Below are positions 25,636-34,666 of a stretch of DNA of 61,255 nt, piece by piece (position 1 is the first letter of the stretch; every line of letters begins with the position of its first letter). Both the position numbers and the translations under genes were made by a program. The notes under the pieces are model-generated. The model was not told where the DNA came from. It made no database searches and saw only the letters and a list, made by a program, of their open reading frames with translations. Origin of the DNA: Anaerovorax odorimutans DSM 5092 (GTDB lineage Bacteria > Bacillota > Clostridia > Peptostreptococcales > Anaerovoracaceae); the NCBI RefSeq assembly GCF_000426305.1, contig NZ_KE384518.1:214935-276189 (forward strand), written 5' to 3'.

Positions 25636-26892
25636 TTACTTTATAAGTTCCACAGGATCTAAGATTTCTATTTGCTCATAAAACTCTAAAGAATTCATTT
25701 GATAGTGATTTCTCAATCTTTGTTTTATTCTGTTTAGGACAGCATTTATATTTTTTCTTGTTAAATTAGCCAGCATAATTAAAAATTGCTTATTACTATA
25801 TTGAGTTACAACATCATCTTTTCGTAGTGAAGCTAAAATTATATCTTTTATCTTTTCTATAATTTCAGGTTCAATTCTGGTTTCATAATTATTTGGGTTG
25901 ACCTCTATTGTTAACAACACAATAAAAATAGAGTTATTAAGCCTTGCCATTGCTCTTGCCTGCAATCTATATATCTTTTTGAACATTTCATAATTGCAAA
26001 GTAATGCACCACCAAGTTCTTCAGCTTCCTTTAAATCTTTATTAATAACTGATATATCCTTTTCAAAATCAAGCTCTCTATTCATCATATCGTAATACAG
26101 TTTATTAATTTCTTGTGATGGCTTTATGCCCAATTCCTTTTGAAATAGATTATAGACTACTTCGTAATGTTCAATCGCTTTTTTTTGATTTTTATTACTT
26201 AATAATGCTTTTATTAATAAGATATGATTCGTTTCATCAAAAGGATCTATAGTACAAGCATTTCTGCATACTTCTTCTATGTCTTTATAATCATTATGCT
26301 CCTTAAGTAAATAACAAAGTTCTTTTGCTGCATCCATATACATTCTCTGATAATACACTTCGAGTGGTATTACAAAGCCTTTATATGCAGATTGGGGTAA
26401 AAAATTACCCTTATAAATAGAAAGTGCTTTTTTATAAAGGTTAATTTTTTCTTCTTTGGTTAAATTAGCACTCTTAGCTTTATTGCAGTATTCTTCAAAA
26501 ACGTCTATATCAAAAATACATGAAAAATCAGGATTCCACACATATGTCCCATGTCTATATATAATATAATCGCTGGCAGGTAAATCCAAACTATTCTTTA
26601 ATAATTTTCGTAATCTGTAAACAAGATTTTTAAGAGCATTTGCAGGATCTTCAATATCATCTTCTCTCCACAAAATATTGATTAGCTTTTCTGTGGAAAT
26701 ATCTTTATTTCTATTTACTAGCATATATTCGAGTAAATCCCATATTTTCTTAGCTCGTACTTTATCACCAGAAAGTACATTTCCGTTATATCTTAAGACA
26801 AAATCACTTAACATTTGAATATGTAGAATATTTTCTTTACTTACCATATATGTATCATCACTGTTTATATTATCTTCATATTTCAATAACAT
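25636..26892 (-). CDS. SARP-like regulator with degenerate GGDEF-like C-terminus
   Basis: 418 residues. An OmpR-type winged helix (about 25-115: DKVRAKKIWDLLEYMLVNRN, ANALKNLVYRLRKLLKN) is followed by a bacterial transcriptional activator (BTAD) helical-repeat domain (about 125-280: YKGNFLPQSAYKGFV, ELCYLLKEHNDYKDIEE). The last about 110 residues (FIVLLTIEVNPNNYE, ASLRKDDVVTQYSNKQFLIML) look like a GGDEF fold without the GGDEF motif, perhaps a nucleotide sensor. It converges on the sortase gene. By position and by the 11-bp-phased repeats upstream of the adhesin, it is the likely activator of that operon. Confidence 0.8.
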   Translation of the reverse strand: MLLKYEDNINSDDTYMVSKENILHIQMLSDFVLRYNGNVLSGDKVRAKKIWDLLEYMLVNRNKDISTEKLINILWREDDIEDPANALKNLVYRLRKLLKNSLDLPASDYIIYRHGTYVWNPDFSCIFDIDVFEEYCNKAKSANLTKEEKINLYKKALSIYKGNFLPQSAYKGFVIPLEVYYQRMYMDAAKELCYLLKEHNDYKDIEEVCRNACTIDPFDETNHILLIKALLSNKNQKKAIEHYEVVYNLFQKELGIKPSQEINKLYYDMMNRELDFEKDISVINKDLKEAEELGGALLCNYEMFKKIYRLQARAMARLNNSIFIVLLTIEVNPNNYETRIEPEIIEKIKDIILASLRKDDVVTQYSNKQFLIMLANLTRKNINAVLNRIKQRLRNHYQMNSLEFYEQIEILDPVELIK

Positions 26893-27037
26893 AAAATATT
26901 CACCCTCTTTTGCATTTTATATAATTTGACTTATCATTATCTTCTTTGTTTTGTGATTTTATATATTTCTTTTTCCCCTCAATTGTATCAATTAAACTAT
27001 AAAATTATTAATACCTAAAAATTTATTAAAAATACTG

Positions 27038-28924
27038 TCAATTATTATAAAATACAAATGTGCCTTTACCTTCATCTTTGCTGCAATATAAAGCCGTATC
27101 GGCGGCTTCATATAATTCATCATATGTGGTTCCATCTTTTTTATATATTGCTATACCTACACTATTTGAAATTCTTAACATGCCACATTTTCTGCTAAAT
27201 GCATCATCAAAAACTCTACTTAAAGCCTTAGCTTTATCTGCAACAAGTTGTGTATCTGTAATATTTTTTATTAGAATCATAAACTCATCTCCACCGATTC
27301 TGCCAATAATATCATCAGAACGGAACATACCTTTCATTTTTTCTGCCAAAAATGAAATGATTGCATCTCCTTGCCTATGTCCTAGCGTATCATTAATACA
27401 CTTAAAATTATCTATATCTATAATTAAAAGTGCATGAGTTCCATTTTTTCCTTCTCCTTTTAAATAATCATCTATTAAATTATGCGTAGTCTGTTTATTA
27501 TAGACTCCCGTACCTGAATCTTTATTTACTTTTGCTTTTAAACTTTCTATTTCCTTCTTCTCTTGGGTAATATCTATCATTTTGCCTACTATTCTCAATA
27601 ATTTTTTTTCATTATCAAAAATACCTGTTGCTTTAACCCTAATCCATAGATATATTCCTTCAAAATTTTTTATTCTAAATTCAGTCTCATAATATTTTGT
27701 TCCTTTTTGAATGGTTTCAATAAGGTATAAAAATTTATGTATATCTTCTTTATAGATTTTATTTGAGTTTTTTATTGCTTCAATGTAATTGTGTGAAACA
27801 GGAGCGTATCCAAATTTTTCTTTAAAATTTGAAGTATGAAAAGCTGATTTTGTAATCATATCATATTCAAAAATTATACTACCTGATTGCTCTGTTATAA
27901 TTCTATATCTTTCATTATTAATGGCCTGCTGTCTATTACTACTCTCAATTTGGCGTCTTATTTTATTGTAAATAATAATAAGATAAATTATCATAACCAT
28001 AAAAAGCAATAGCATATAAATAATTAGTTTATTGACTCCATTTTGGATATTTTCAAGATTTCCCTCTATAACATGTGCAGGTATAATTACAATAAAATAA
28101 TCCTCAGTCATTTTTAAAGGGGTATAACTGATATAGTTGCTTCTTCCATTTATATCAGATATTTTAATTCCCGATTTCCGCTTTTTCATTGAATCTTTTA
28201 TTTCATATATTAGATTTTCTTCTATTTTCCCTTTTCTTTGTAAATAATCTATAAAATTATAGTTTTTAGCATCTTCATTTTCATTATAAGAAACTGAAAT
28301 TATACTACCATCTTTATTCGCTACAAAATAATATTTTCCCTCATATAATAAAGTATTTTTAACTTTTTTATCAAAATAAGGATCTTTAATAAATGCTACA
28401 ATAATTCCCTTTTTTTCACCATTATTAAATATGGGAGCTGTTAAAATATAGACCTTTTCACCCCCTATATCATCTGTAAATATTTTATATTCTCTTTTGC
28501 TCGCATTTATTGTACTTTTAAAATATTCTTTATTGCTAACATCGTTTGGTTTATTGTTTTCTATATCATCATGAATACTATATGACAAGCCATTTTCTAA
28601 GATAAGGCTCATATTATCAAAGCCTTTTAATTTACTTTCTTTTTTTAAAATATTAATTATTTGCTGCACATCAAAAAAAGGTACATTTTCTATCTCTATG
28701 GAAATAGATTCTATATTTTGAAAATTACCTTTTAATTTACTGTCAACTATCATCGCTCCATTGTTCGATATTTCTTTTACTCTTGTGATAGTTGTATTTA
28801 AAACTTCTTTATCCAGGTGTTTATAGTAAGATACACATATAATTAAAATCGCAATCAAGCAAGCAAATATGAAAAAATACCGTTTTATAATTTTATTCAC
28901 GGTATGGTTAGATTTTACCTTCAA
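27038..28924 (-). CDS. Membrane sensor diguanylate cyclase (Cache-PAS-GGDEF)
   Basis: 628 residues. TM1 (about 14-32) and TM2 (about 297-318) enclose an extracellular double-Cache-like sensor. Then comes a cytoplasmic PAS domain with PAC motif (about 340-455), and a GGDEF domain (about 465-628). The GGDEF domain is intact (RSDDIIGRIGGDEFMILI), with the upstream DIDNFKCINDTLGHRQGD metal and guanine site. It should make c-di-GMP in response to an external ligand. No EAL domain is present. It lies directly upstream of the SARP-like gene, in the same orientation, near adhesin and sortase, consistent with control of attachment. Confidence 0.9.
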   Translation of the reverse strand: MKVKSNHTVNKIIKRYFFIFACLIAILIICVSYYKHLDKEVLNTTITRVKEISNNGAMIVDSKLKGNFQNIESISIEIENVPFFDVQQIINILKKESKLKGFDNMSLILENGLSYSIHDDIENNKPNDVSNKEYFKSTINASKREYKIFTDDIGGEKVYILTAPIFNNGEKKGIIVAFIKDPYFDKKVKNTLLYEGKYYFVANKDGSIISVSYNENEDAKNYNFIDYLQRKGKIEENLIYEIKDSMKKRKSGIKISDINGRSNYISYTPLKMTEDYFIVIIPAHVIEGNLENIQNGVNKLIIYMLLLFMVMIIYLIIIYNKIRRQIESSNRQQAINNERYRIITEQSGSIIFEYDMITKSAFHTSNFKEKFGYAPVSHNYIEAIKNSNKIYKEDIHKFLYLIETIQKGTKYYETEFRIKNFEGIYLWIRVKATGIFDNEKKLLRIVGKMIDITQEKKEIESLKAKVNKDSGTGVYNKQTTHNLIDDYLKGEGKNGTHALLIIDIDNFKCINDTLGHRQGDAIISFLAEKMKGMFRSDDIIGRIGGDEFMILIKNITDTQLVADKAKALSRVFDDAFSRKCGMLRISNSVGIAIYKKDGTTYDELYEAADTALYCSKDEGKGTFVFYNN

Positions 28925-29283
28925 GGCAATTCCTCCCTATACAATTTGTTACAAGATGCATACTATATAAAAGCTTAATAATAAGTTTATTCTTTTTATT
29001 CTTTAAAGTCAATTAATACCTCTGTATCAAAATAACTAATTTCCAACAGAATCCAACATTTTTCAACAATTATTCATACATTAATATTATAATTTACTAT
29101 TTCTTAAACTATAATACGCTTTATGCTTTCACCTATTTAAGAACGATAAAATTAAAATATTATAAATAAGCTCTTATATTGTAAATTGTAATTAAACGAT
29201 AAACAATTATAAAATACTTGTTTTGATTTATTTTGACTTAGATTATAAAACTTGATAAAATATTTCAGAATGGGAGGTATGTA
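28925..29283. other. Divergent intergenic region with GNAT promoter
   Basis: TTGACT (29233-29238), 17 bp, TAAAAT (29256-29261) precede the GNAT gene, which has TGGGAGG as ribosome site. Nothing else is seen in the AT-rich remainder, which must hold the leftward cyclase promoter. Confidence 0.6.
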
Positions 29284-29793
29284 ATGATAATTAACTTATT
29301 AAAAGAACAAACAGATACGATTATGGATATATGGCTGACATCAACTATAAAGGCTCATTATTTTATTCCTGAAAAATATTGGAAATCAAATTATGAAACA
29401 GTAAAAAATGAATATATACCTAACTCTAAAACATATGTATTCGAAGATGCTGATGGTATTATAAAAGGCTTTATAAGTATTATACCAAATTCTATATCAA
29501 ATGAACCTAACGACTCTTCATGTAAAAGTGGTATGATCGGAGCACTATTTGTCTCGCCTGAATATCAAGGAAATGGTGTTGGAGGCGAGCTTTTAAATTT
29601 CTGTAAAAAGAATTACGATTATCTTTCGTTAAAGGTTTATTCTGAGAATAAAAGAGCAGTTGATTTTTATGAAAATTATGGATTTATTATAAAGTCAGAA
29701 CAAACAGATGAAGAAACAGAACAACAAGAGTACATTATGAACTGGAGCGACGATCAGGATTGGTACGATTTAATCAGCACTATTCAATGTTAA
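29284..29793 (+). CDS. GNAT family N-acetyltransferase
   Basis: A 169-residue acetyl-CoA-dependent acyltransferase. The acetyl-CoA loop is in IGALFVSPEYQGNGVGGELL (Q/R-x-x-G-x-G type) at about 83-102. The closing strand and helix are in LSLKVYSENKRAVDFYENYGF, typical of small-molecule and RimI-like GNATs. The N-terminal part, with WLTSTIKAHYFIPEKYW, fits the PhiO-like or spermidine-type subgroup. The substrate is unknown. It is monocistronic with its own promoter. Confidence 0.88.
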   Translation: MIINLLKEQTDTIMDIWLTSTIKAHYFIPEKYWKSNYETVKNEYIPNSKTYVFEDADGIIKGFISIIPNSISNEPNDSSCKSGMIGALFVSPEYQGNGVGGELLNFCKKNYDYLSLKVYSENKRAVDFYENYGFIIKSEQTDEETEQQEYIMNWSDDQDWYDLISTIQC

Positions 29794-29843
29794 TAATAGG
29801 AAAATGTACGTATTAAATATAAAAACAAGCAAAAAAATGATAC

Positions 29844-29903
29844 AATCCCACTTAAGTAGACATATGAAATAATTAAATTTCATTTATCTATGGAGGTGGG
29901 ATT
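29844..29903. repeat. Hairpin between GNAT and DUF2284 genes
   Basis: AATCCCAC (29844-29851) pairs with GTGGGATT (29896-29903), and inner TATGAAAT pairs with ATTTCAT. It may be a bidirectional terminator between convergent genes or an IS-end relic; the stem is seen, the function inferred. Confidence 0.45.
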
Positions 29904-29937
29904 TTATAATATACTATAACGTTTCAAAATCAACTGA

Positions 29938-30513
29938 CTATAAAGATATTTCAATATTATCATTATTTGTAAGTAATCCGCTTACTAATGTAAAATATTC
30001 AGGGAGCTTTTCTTCTTCACACCAAACCAATTCAATGCCTAATAACTTACTGCATGTCTTACCCACATTTCCCCCTAAAGATTCTATGGAATATCTCATT
30101 TTATCTGGATAGATACATGGATTACCATTTAATTTTTCACAATTCTCACATAAATTACAGCTTCCGGCGGATAAGCTTATACTACCATTATATTTTTTTT
30201 CGGCATCATATAATTTTTTGCTCAGCAGCTGCTTTTCTTTATCTAAAACCTCTTTCATGACCTTCTCCACATTCTCCTTTGATGTTGTTGAAGATAAGGT
30301 TTTTTCATCAAATATAATTTTGGAAGCTATAATACAGAGATATTTATATTGTTTCCAATATTCTTCCACTGAAAATTCATAAGGAGGACAACACCATGCT
30401 TTATTATAATTATTACACTCCTTACATTTTTCCATAAAATATGGAATATCCACATAATTATTCAGATAATCTTCTACGGATATTATTTTTTTTAATTTAT
30501 CTGTTTTGTACAT
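29938..30513 (-). CDS. DUF2284 predicted metal-binding protein
   Basis: 191 residues, Cys-rich and soluble. It has CKECNNYNKAWCCPP near the N-terminus and SLSAGSCNLCENCEKLNGNPC in the middle, spacing typical of COG5423/DUF2284 proteins. These are thought to bind a metal or Fe-S cluster but have no established reaction. The ATG at 30513 follows GGAGAAAG; an in-frame ATG at 30528 overlaps the ECF S gene and has no ribosome site. It is last gene of the ECF transport operon, 11 bp after EcfS, which suggests intracellular handling of the imported cofactor or its metal. Confidence 0.82.
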   Translation of the reverse strand: MYKTDKLKKIISVEDYLNNYVDIPYFMEKCKECNNYNKAWCCPPYEFSVEEYWKQYKYLCIIASKIIFDEKTLSSTTSKENVEKVMKEVLDKEKQLLSKKLYDAEKKYNGSISLSAGSCNLCENCEKLNGNPCIYPDKMRYSIESLGGNVGKTCSKLLGIELVWCEEEKLPEYFTLVSGLLTNNDNIEISL

Positions 30514-30524
30514 TCTTTCTCCAT

Positions 30525-31283
30525 TCAAATTGTATCAATTAATCCATACTTTAATTTAACACGTTCAATTTTTTCTATCATTGGTTTTGCAAATATGAAT
30601 AGAAAGAATACAGTTGACACTGTATGAATTAAATTAAATACTAAAGCCGCACTATAAACAAGTATAGCAGTTTCTACATTGGGACTTGGAGTAAACATAA
30701 GTATAGTCCAAATATCTACAATACCGCCAAAGATAAAAAATGTAGCAAAGGCTCCATAAATACAAAGAAATATTTTATTTGGTGTTAGAAAACCTTTATG
30801 AAAAATCAATCCGGCAAATAATCCCACAATACCAAAAGCAAACATCTGCCATGGAGTCCAAGGACCTTGTCCAAACAAAAAATTTGAGATAAAGCCTGTC
30901 ATTGATCCTACTAAAAATCCTACATGACCCCCAAGGCAAGCTCCTGAAATTATCACAATAGCAATCACCGGTTTAAATTGCGGTGTCATAAAAAATACAG
31001 CCCGGCCGCATACTCCTATGACAATAAGCACCGATATAACAATTATTTCTCTGGTCTTCGGTTTTCTTTTCTCAAAGAGTACATAAAACGGAATCATAGC
31101 ATAACAAATTATAAGCATGCTTACAATATAATATTTACGATCATCTAAAAGATAAATGCCTAAAAGAATAGTAGCAGGCATACATATCAAATATAAAAAA
31201 ATGGAAAGTAAACTCCTTGTATTTATAAATTTACTTTTATTATCACATTTGTTTACATTTACTTTACCAGATTTTCTTTGCAT
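30525..31283 (-). CDS. ECF transporter S component (candidate corrinoid binder)
   Basis: A 252-residue membrane protein with six to eight hydrophobic segments. It contains the conserved core ACLGGHVGFLVGSMTGFISN and GQGPWTPWQMFAFGIVGLFAG. S components bind the vitamin in the membrane and dock on EcfT. The GQGPWTPWQ segment recalls the CbrT-like cobalamin group as I remember it, but I could not check this. It overlaps the 3' end of the ATPase gene by 25 bp. Downstream of a DUF4430 protein and a barrel protein, a cobalamin-type ligand is the leading guess; other vitamins remain possible. Confidence 0.8.
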   Translation of the reverse strand: MQRKSGKVNVNKCDNKSKFINTRSLLSIFLYLICMPATILLGIYLLDDRKYYIVSMLIICYAMIPFYVLFEKRKPKTREIIVISVLIVIGVCGRAVFFMTPQFKPVIAIVIISGACLGGHVGFLVGSMTGFISNFLFGQGPWTPWQMFAFGIVGLFAGLIFHKGFLTPNKIFLCIYGAFATFFIFGGIVDIWTILMFTPSPNVETAILVYSAALVFNLIHTVSTVFFLFIFAKPMIEKIERVKLKYGLIDTI

Positions 31284-32995
31284 AAGTAAACCACATCCTT
31301 TATTGTAACAACATTTTTAAAAATATGCCGTGACATTCTGTTTGCCGCAGTAGTATAAAAACTATTTCCCGAGAAAAATTTATCAGGAGTATTAGTTGTT
31401 ATAATATTACCATTGAAAAACAAAGAACATTGATCACCATACTTAGCACAAAATTCAATATCATGGGATACTATGATAATGGTAACATTTTTTTCTAAAA
31501 GCTTCTTAAGAATCAAGGCAAATTTTTGTTTAAAAAAATTATCCATCCCTTTCGTTGGTTCATCTAAAAGTAAAATTTCCGGATCTAAAAGCAAAACTTT
31601 ACCGAGAGCAGCTCTTTGCTGCTCACCTCCGCTTAAATCATAAGGATGCATTTCTAATAAATCTTCTATTTCTAAAAGATCTGCAATTTCGTTAACTCTC
31701 TCTTCTTTTTCTTTTAAAGGCAAATACTCACCTTCATCATTTTTACTTTTATGTAAAATCTCTAAAAGATCTAAGCGTACTGTCTTTTCCACAAAAAGAG
31801 ACTGAGGATTTTGAGGAAGAACTCCAAATATGCCTTTAAATAACTCTTTTATTTTATATTGGTTTGAATTCTTACCTTTTATTATAATTTTACCTCGATA
31901 AGGTATATTTATTCCGCTTATTAATGATAATGCCGTAGTCTTGCCTGTCCCATTTCCCCCTACTATGCAGTAGAGTTGTCCAGGAAAGACTTCCATAGTT
32001 AAATCCTTTATCACATCCGGTTCATTTTTATCGTATTTAAACCATACATCCTTAATTTTAATAACAGGTTTTATTTTTTCATGAGGCTTTATTTCACTTT
32101 TTTCTAAAGCCTTTATTTTAAGTATCTTATCTTCAAAAACATTACTAAGCCAATTACGACCTTCTTTTACTGTAATTGGACATTTTAATTTATTGAATTT
32201 TATGGAATCTGCTACTGAATACTCTTCATTTATTACATCTGCATAAACTTGTATTGGTGTTGGCATAGCCAAAAACATGGGATGATTCATCTTTGCAAGT
32301 TTTTCGCTGGCAGCCTTAGGAGTATCATCAATAATAATTTCACCTTTATCCATTACAATTGTACGGTCAGACATTGGAAGGACTTCCTCTAGTCTATGTT
32401 CTGTTATAATTATTGTCGTTCCCAGCTGTGTATTAATTTTTTTAATTGTTTCTAAGAAATCAACCGCTGAAATAGGATCAAGTTGTGATGTTGGCTCATC
32501 CAAAATAAGAACGTCTGGCTGCATTGCCATAATGGCAGCTAAATTCAAAAGCTGCTTCTGCCCTCCTGAAAGCTCTTTTACATTTTTCATAAACCAATTT
32601 TGAATACCAAAGAAACTAGCCATTTCTGCAATTCTTAGTCTTATGGTTTTTGTGTCATAACCTAAACTTTCAAGACCAAATGCAAGCTCATGCCAAACTT
32701 TATCTGTTACAATTTGATTATCAGGATTTTGAAGAACATATCCAATTTTGGAGGCTTGCTGTCTCTGCTCAACTTCTGCTAAAGGTCTTCCGTAAAATAA
32801 AATTTCACCGCTTTTCTCTCCATGAGGAGCTAATACTGATTTTAAATTTCTAAGTAATGTGGTTTTGCCGCAACCGGATTTTCCACAAATAGTTATAAAC
32901 TGACCATCATCAATCGTAAGGTTCACATCACGCAATGCAAAAGCTTCGTTTAATGGATATGTAAAGTTAAAATTATTTATTATAAACACTGACAT
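31259..32995 (-). CDS. Fused double ECF ATPase (EcfA-EcfA')
   Basis: 578 residues with two ABC ATPase domains in one chain. Domain 1 has Walker A GKSGCGKTT (38-46), signature LSGGQKQLL and VLILDEPTSQLD. Domain 2 has GGNGTGKTT, LSGGEQQRAALG and ILLLDEPTKGMD. Between them lies a linker of about 70 residues. Energising ATPases of ECF transporters are usually two separate proteins; here the heterodimer is pre-fused. It overlaps EcfT by 23 bp and EcfS by 25 bp, so the transporter is translated as a coupled unit. Confidence 0.93.
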   Translation of the reverse strand: MSVFIINNFNFTYPLNEAFALRDVNLTIDDGQFITICGKSGCGKTTLLRNLKSVLAPHGEKSGEILFYGRPLAEVEQRQQASKIGYVLQNPDNQIVTDKVWHELAFGLESLGYDTKTIRLRIAEMASFFGIQNWFMKNVKELSGGQKQLLNLAAIMAMQPDVLILDEPTSQLDPISAVDFLETIKKINTQLGTTIIITEHRLEEVLPMSDRTIVMDKGEIIIDDTPKAASEKLAKMNHPMFLAMPTPIQVYADVINEEYSVADSIKFNKLKCPITVKEGRNWLSNVFEDKILKIKALEKSEIKPHEKIKPVIKIKDVWFKYDKNEPDVIKDLTMEVFPGQLYCIVGGNGTGKTTALSLISGINIPYRGKIIIKGKNSNQYKIKELFKGIFGVLPQNPQSLFVEKTVRLDLLEILHKSKNDEGEYLPLKEKEERVNEIADLLEIEDLLEMHPYDLSGGEQQRAALGKVLLLDPEILLLDEPTKGMDNFFKQKFALILKKLLEKNVTIIIVSHDIEFCAKYGDQCSLFFNGNIITTNTPDKFFSGNSFYTTAANRMSRHIFKNVVTIKDVVYLCKENLVK

Positions 32996-33887
32996 CTAAA
33001 TCACCACTTTTTTTATTTCTTTTTAAGATATATATTTCTATCATATTTAATATTATAGGTAAAAAACAAATTAAAAAATATGCAATAAAAACAATTACAC
33101 TTATTATAGTTATATGACTTGTTTTAATTAAAGGGAAAAAAATAATACTGTTTTCACCTAATAAGATTCCTGAAATTACTAAAATAATTAACATAATCAA
33201 AACTACTGAAACGACTGTATCTCTACTGTCAAATCTGTATATTGAAAAACTTGTTCGTCCTCTAAGTCCATAACCTCTTGATCTCATAGAATCTGCTGTT
33301 TCTATGCTGTTTTCCAATGACCAGGTTATCATTATGGAAAAAATCTTTATTCCGTAATACATTCTTTCCAAAAAAGTTCCGCTGCTTATATCTCTACCGA
33401 TACATTTTTGTGCATTATATACTATCTTTAATTGTTCTTTGAATCTGGGAATAAATCGTAAAACCATAGAAAATATTAATGATAACGCAGGTATAATTTT
33501 TCCAAACAAATAAATAAATTTGTCAGAGGTCATAACTTCATTATAACAAGAAAACCAAAGAATAATAACCGCAAACATAATTCCTGTAAAAATACCATAT
33601 ACAATAGATTCCATAGTAATCGGATTATCACGAAAATAGAAAAGTATGGTCATACCTCTATGATTAAAAAGGGGATTGATAATAGATACCAAAACCATCA
33701 TAGGAAGCAAAAAAATCAAATTAAATCTTACTGCCTTTTTTCCATTCAAAAATACTGAATATGTAAACGCCCCTATAATTGCTGTACATAAAAAAATTGG
33801 GTGCATAATAAACATCCCCAATAAAATAACTGTACAAAAATATATAAAATTAATTATTGGATGGTAAGTTCCAAACGTATCATTCAT
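32973..33887 (-). CDS. ecfT: ECF transporter transmembrane component EcfT
   Basis: A 304-residue scaffold protein joining the S component to the ATPases. Five to six hydrophobic helices are seen. The cytoplasmic coupling region includes FIPRFKEQLKIVYNAQKCIG and DSMRSRGYGLRGRTSFS; the latter carries the SRG and RG(R) signatures that lodge in the ATPase grooves. It begins 17 bp after the DUF4430 lipoprotein gene and overlaps the ATPase gene. Its length is normal for the family. Confidence 0.92.
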   Translation of the reverse strand: MNDTFGTYHPIINFIYFCTVILLGMFIMHPIFLCTAIIGAFTYSVFLNGKKAVRFNLIFLLPMMVLVSIINPLFNHRGMTILFYFRDNPITMESIVYGIFTGIMFAVIILWFSCYNEVMTSDKFIYLFGKIIPALSLIFSMVLRFIPRFKEQLKIVYNAQKCIGRDISSGTFLERMYYGIKIFSIMITWSLENSIETADSMRSRGYGLRGRTSFSIYRFDSRDTVVSVVLIMLIILVISGILLGENSIIFFPLIKTSHITIISVIVFIAYFLICFLPIILNMIEIYILKRNKKSGDLDVSVYNK

Positions 33888-33904
33888 ATAATATAACTCA
33901 CCTT

Positions 33905-34627
33905 CTATTCTTTTGTATTTTGTTTAGTCCAATCGCCGCCAATATCTCTGCCTAGATCACAAGTATATATCCATTCAATTTCATCACCGTCTTTTAAGAT
34001 ATAGTTACTGCATCCATAATTGGGGAACCAGTCATTCACCTTGTACATCCAACCGGAAAGCTCACCGCAGTCAAACTCATATATATTATTTATACCTTCT
34101 ATATAATTGCTGTTAAAGATAGGTGTGGAAACGAATTCCATATGAATTCCATTGTCTTTTGTTTGTTTCAATAATACATCAAAAACACTGTCTCCTTCAG
34201 AAAACTGTACCTTCTTATTTTCACTTATAATTCCATCTTCAGGCACAAGATCTAATTTTGTCTCGTCTAAATCTTCTATATTATCGAGTATTGTTTTGCA
34301 CGTTATGGAGAAAGTACAATAATGTTCTTCTTTTTTATTTTTTGCTTGTACATTATCCTTATTTTCCTGCTGTTCTTTTAAATCATTTTTACTAATATCA
34401 GATGATTCTTGACTGTTATTTATTATATTATCTACTGCATCTTTTGTCACTGCTGCATCAGATACTGTAATTTCCGATTCTACTGAAATGCCGGATTCAG
34501 AAGCTTTATGTATTTTAATATCTTCTTTATCTTTTGCTTCATTACTGCAAGCTGCCGTAAAAAAAACTAATACTGTTAACAACAATATTATAATTATTTT
34601 TATTTTTTTTAAATATTTATTTATCAT
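33905..34627 (-). CDS. DUF4430 lipoprotein (transcobalamin beta-domain-like)
   Basis: 240 residues. A lipoprotein signal ends at FTAAC. A Ser/Glu/Asp-rich linker (about 30-95) leads to a DUF4430 domain (about 100-230): FSITCKTILDNIEDLD, SVFDVLLKQTKDNGIHMEF and GELSGWMYKVNDWFPNYGCSNYILKDGDEIEW. DUF4430 is the fold of the C-terminal domain of transcobalamin and intrinsic factor, with the diagnostic GWMYKVN. The ATG at 34627 follows AGAGGA; the upstream in-frame ATG lacks a site. Displayed outside the membrane just ahead of EcfT, it is a candidate substrate-capture protein. Confidence 0.85.
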   Translation of the reverse strand: MINKYLKKIKIIIILLLTVLVFFTAACSNEAKDKEDIKIHKASESGISVESEITVSDAAVTKDAVDNIINNSQESSDISKNDLKEQQENKDNVQAKNKKEEHYCTFSITCKTILDNIEDLDETKLDLVPEDGIISENKKVQFSEGDSVFDVLLKQTKDNGIHMEFVSTPIFNSNYIEGINNIYEFDCGELSGWMYKVNDWFPNYGCSNYILKDGDEIEWIYTCDLGRDIGGDWTKQNTKE

Positions 34628-34666
34628 CAATTCTGATCCTCTAATGTACAAAATAAATATACATAT

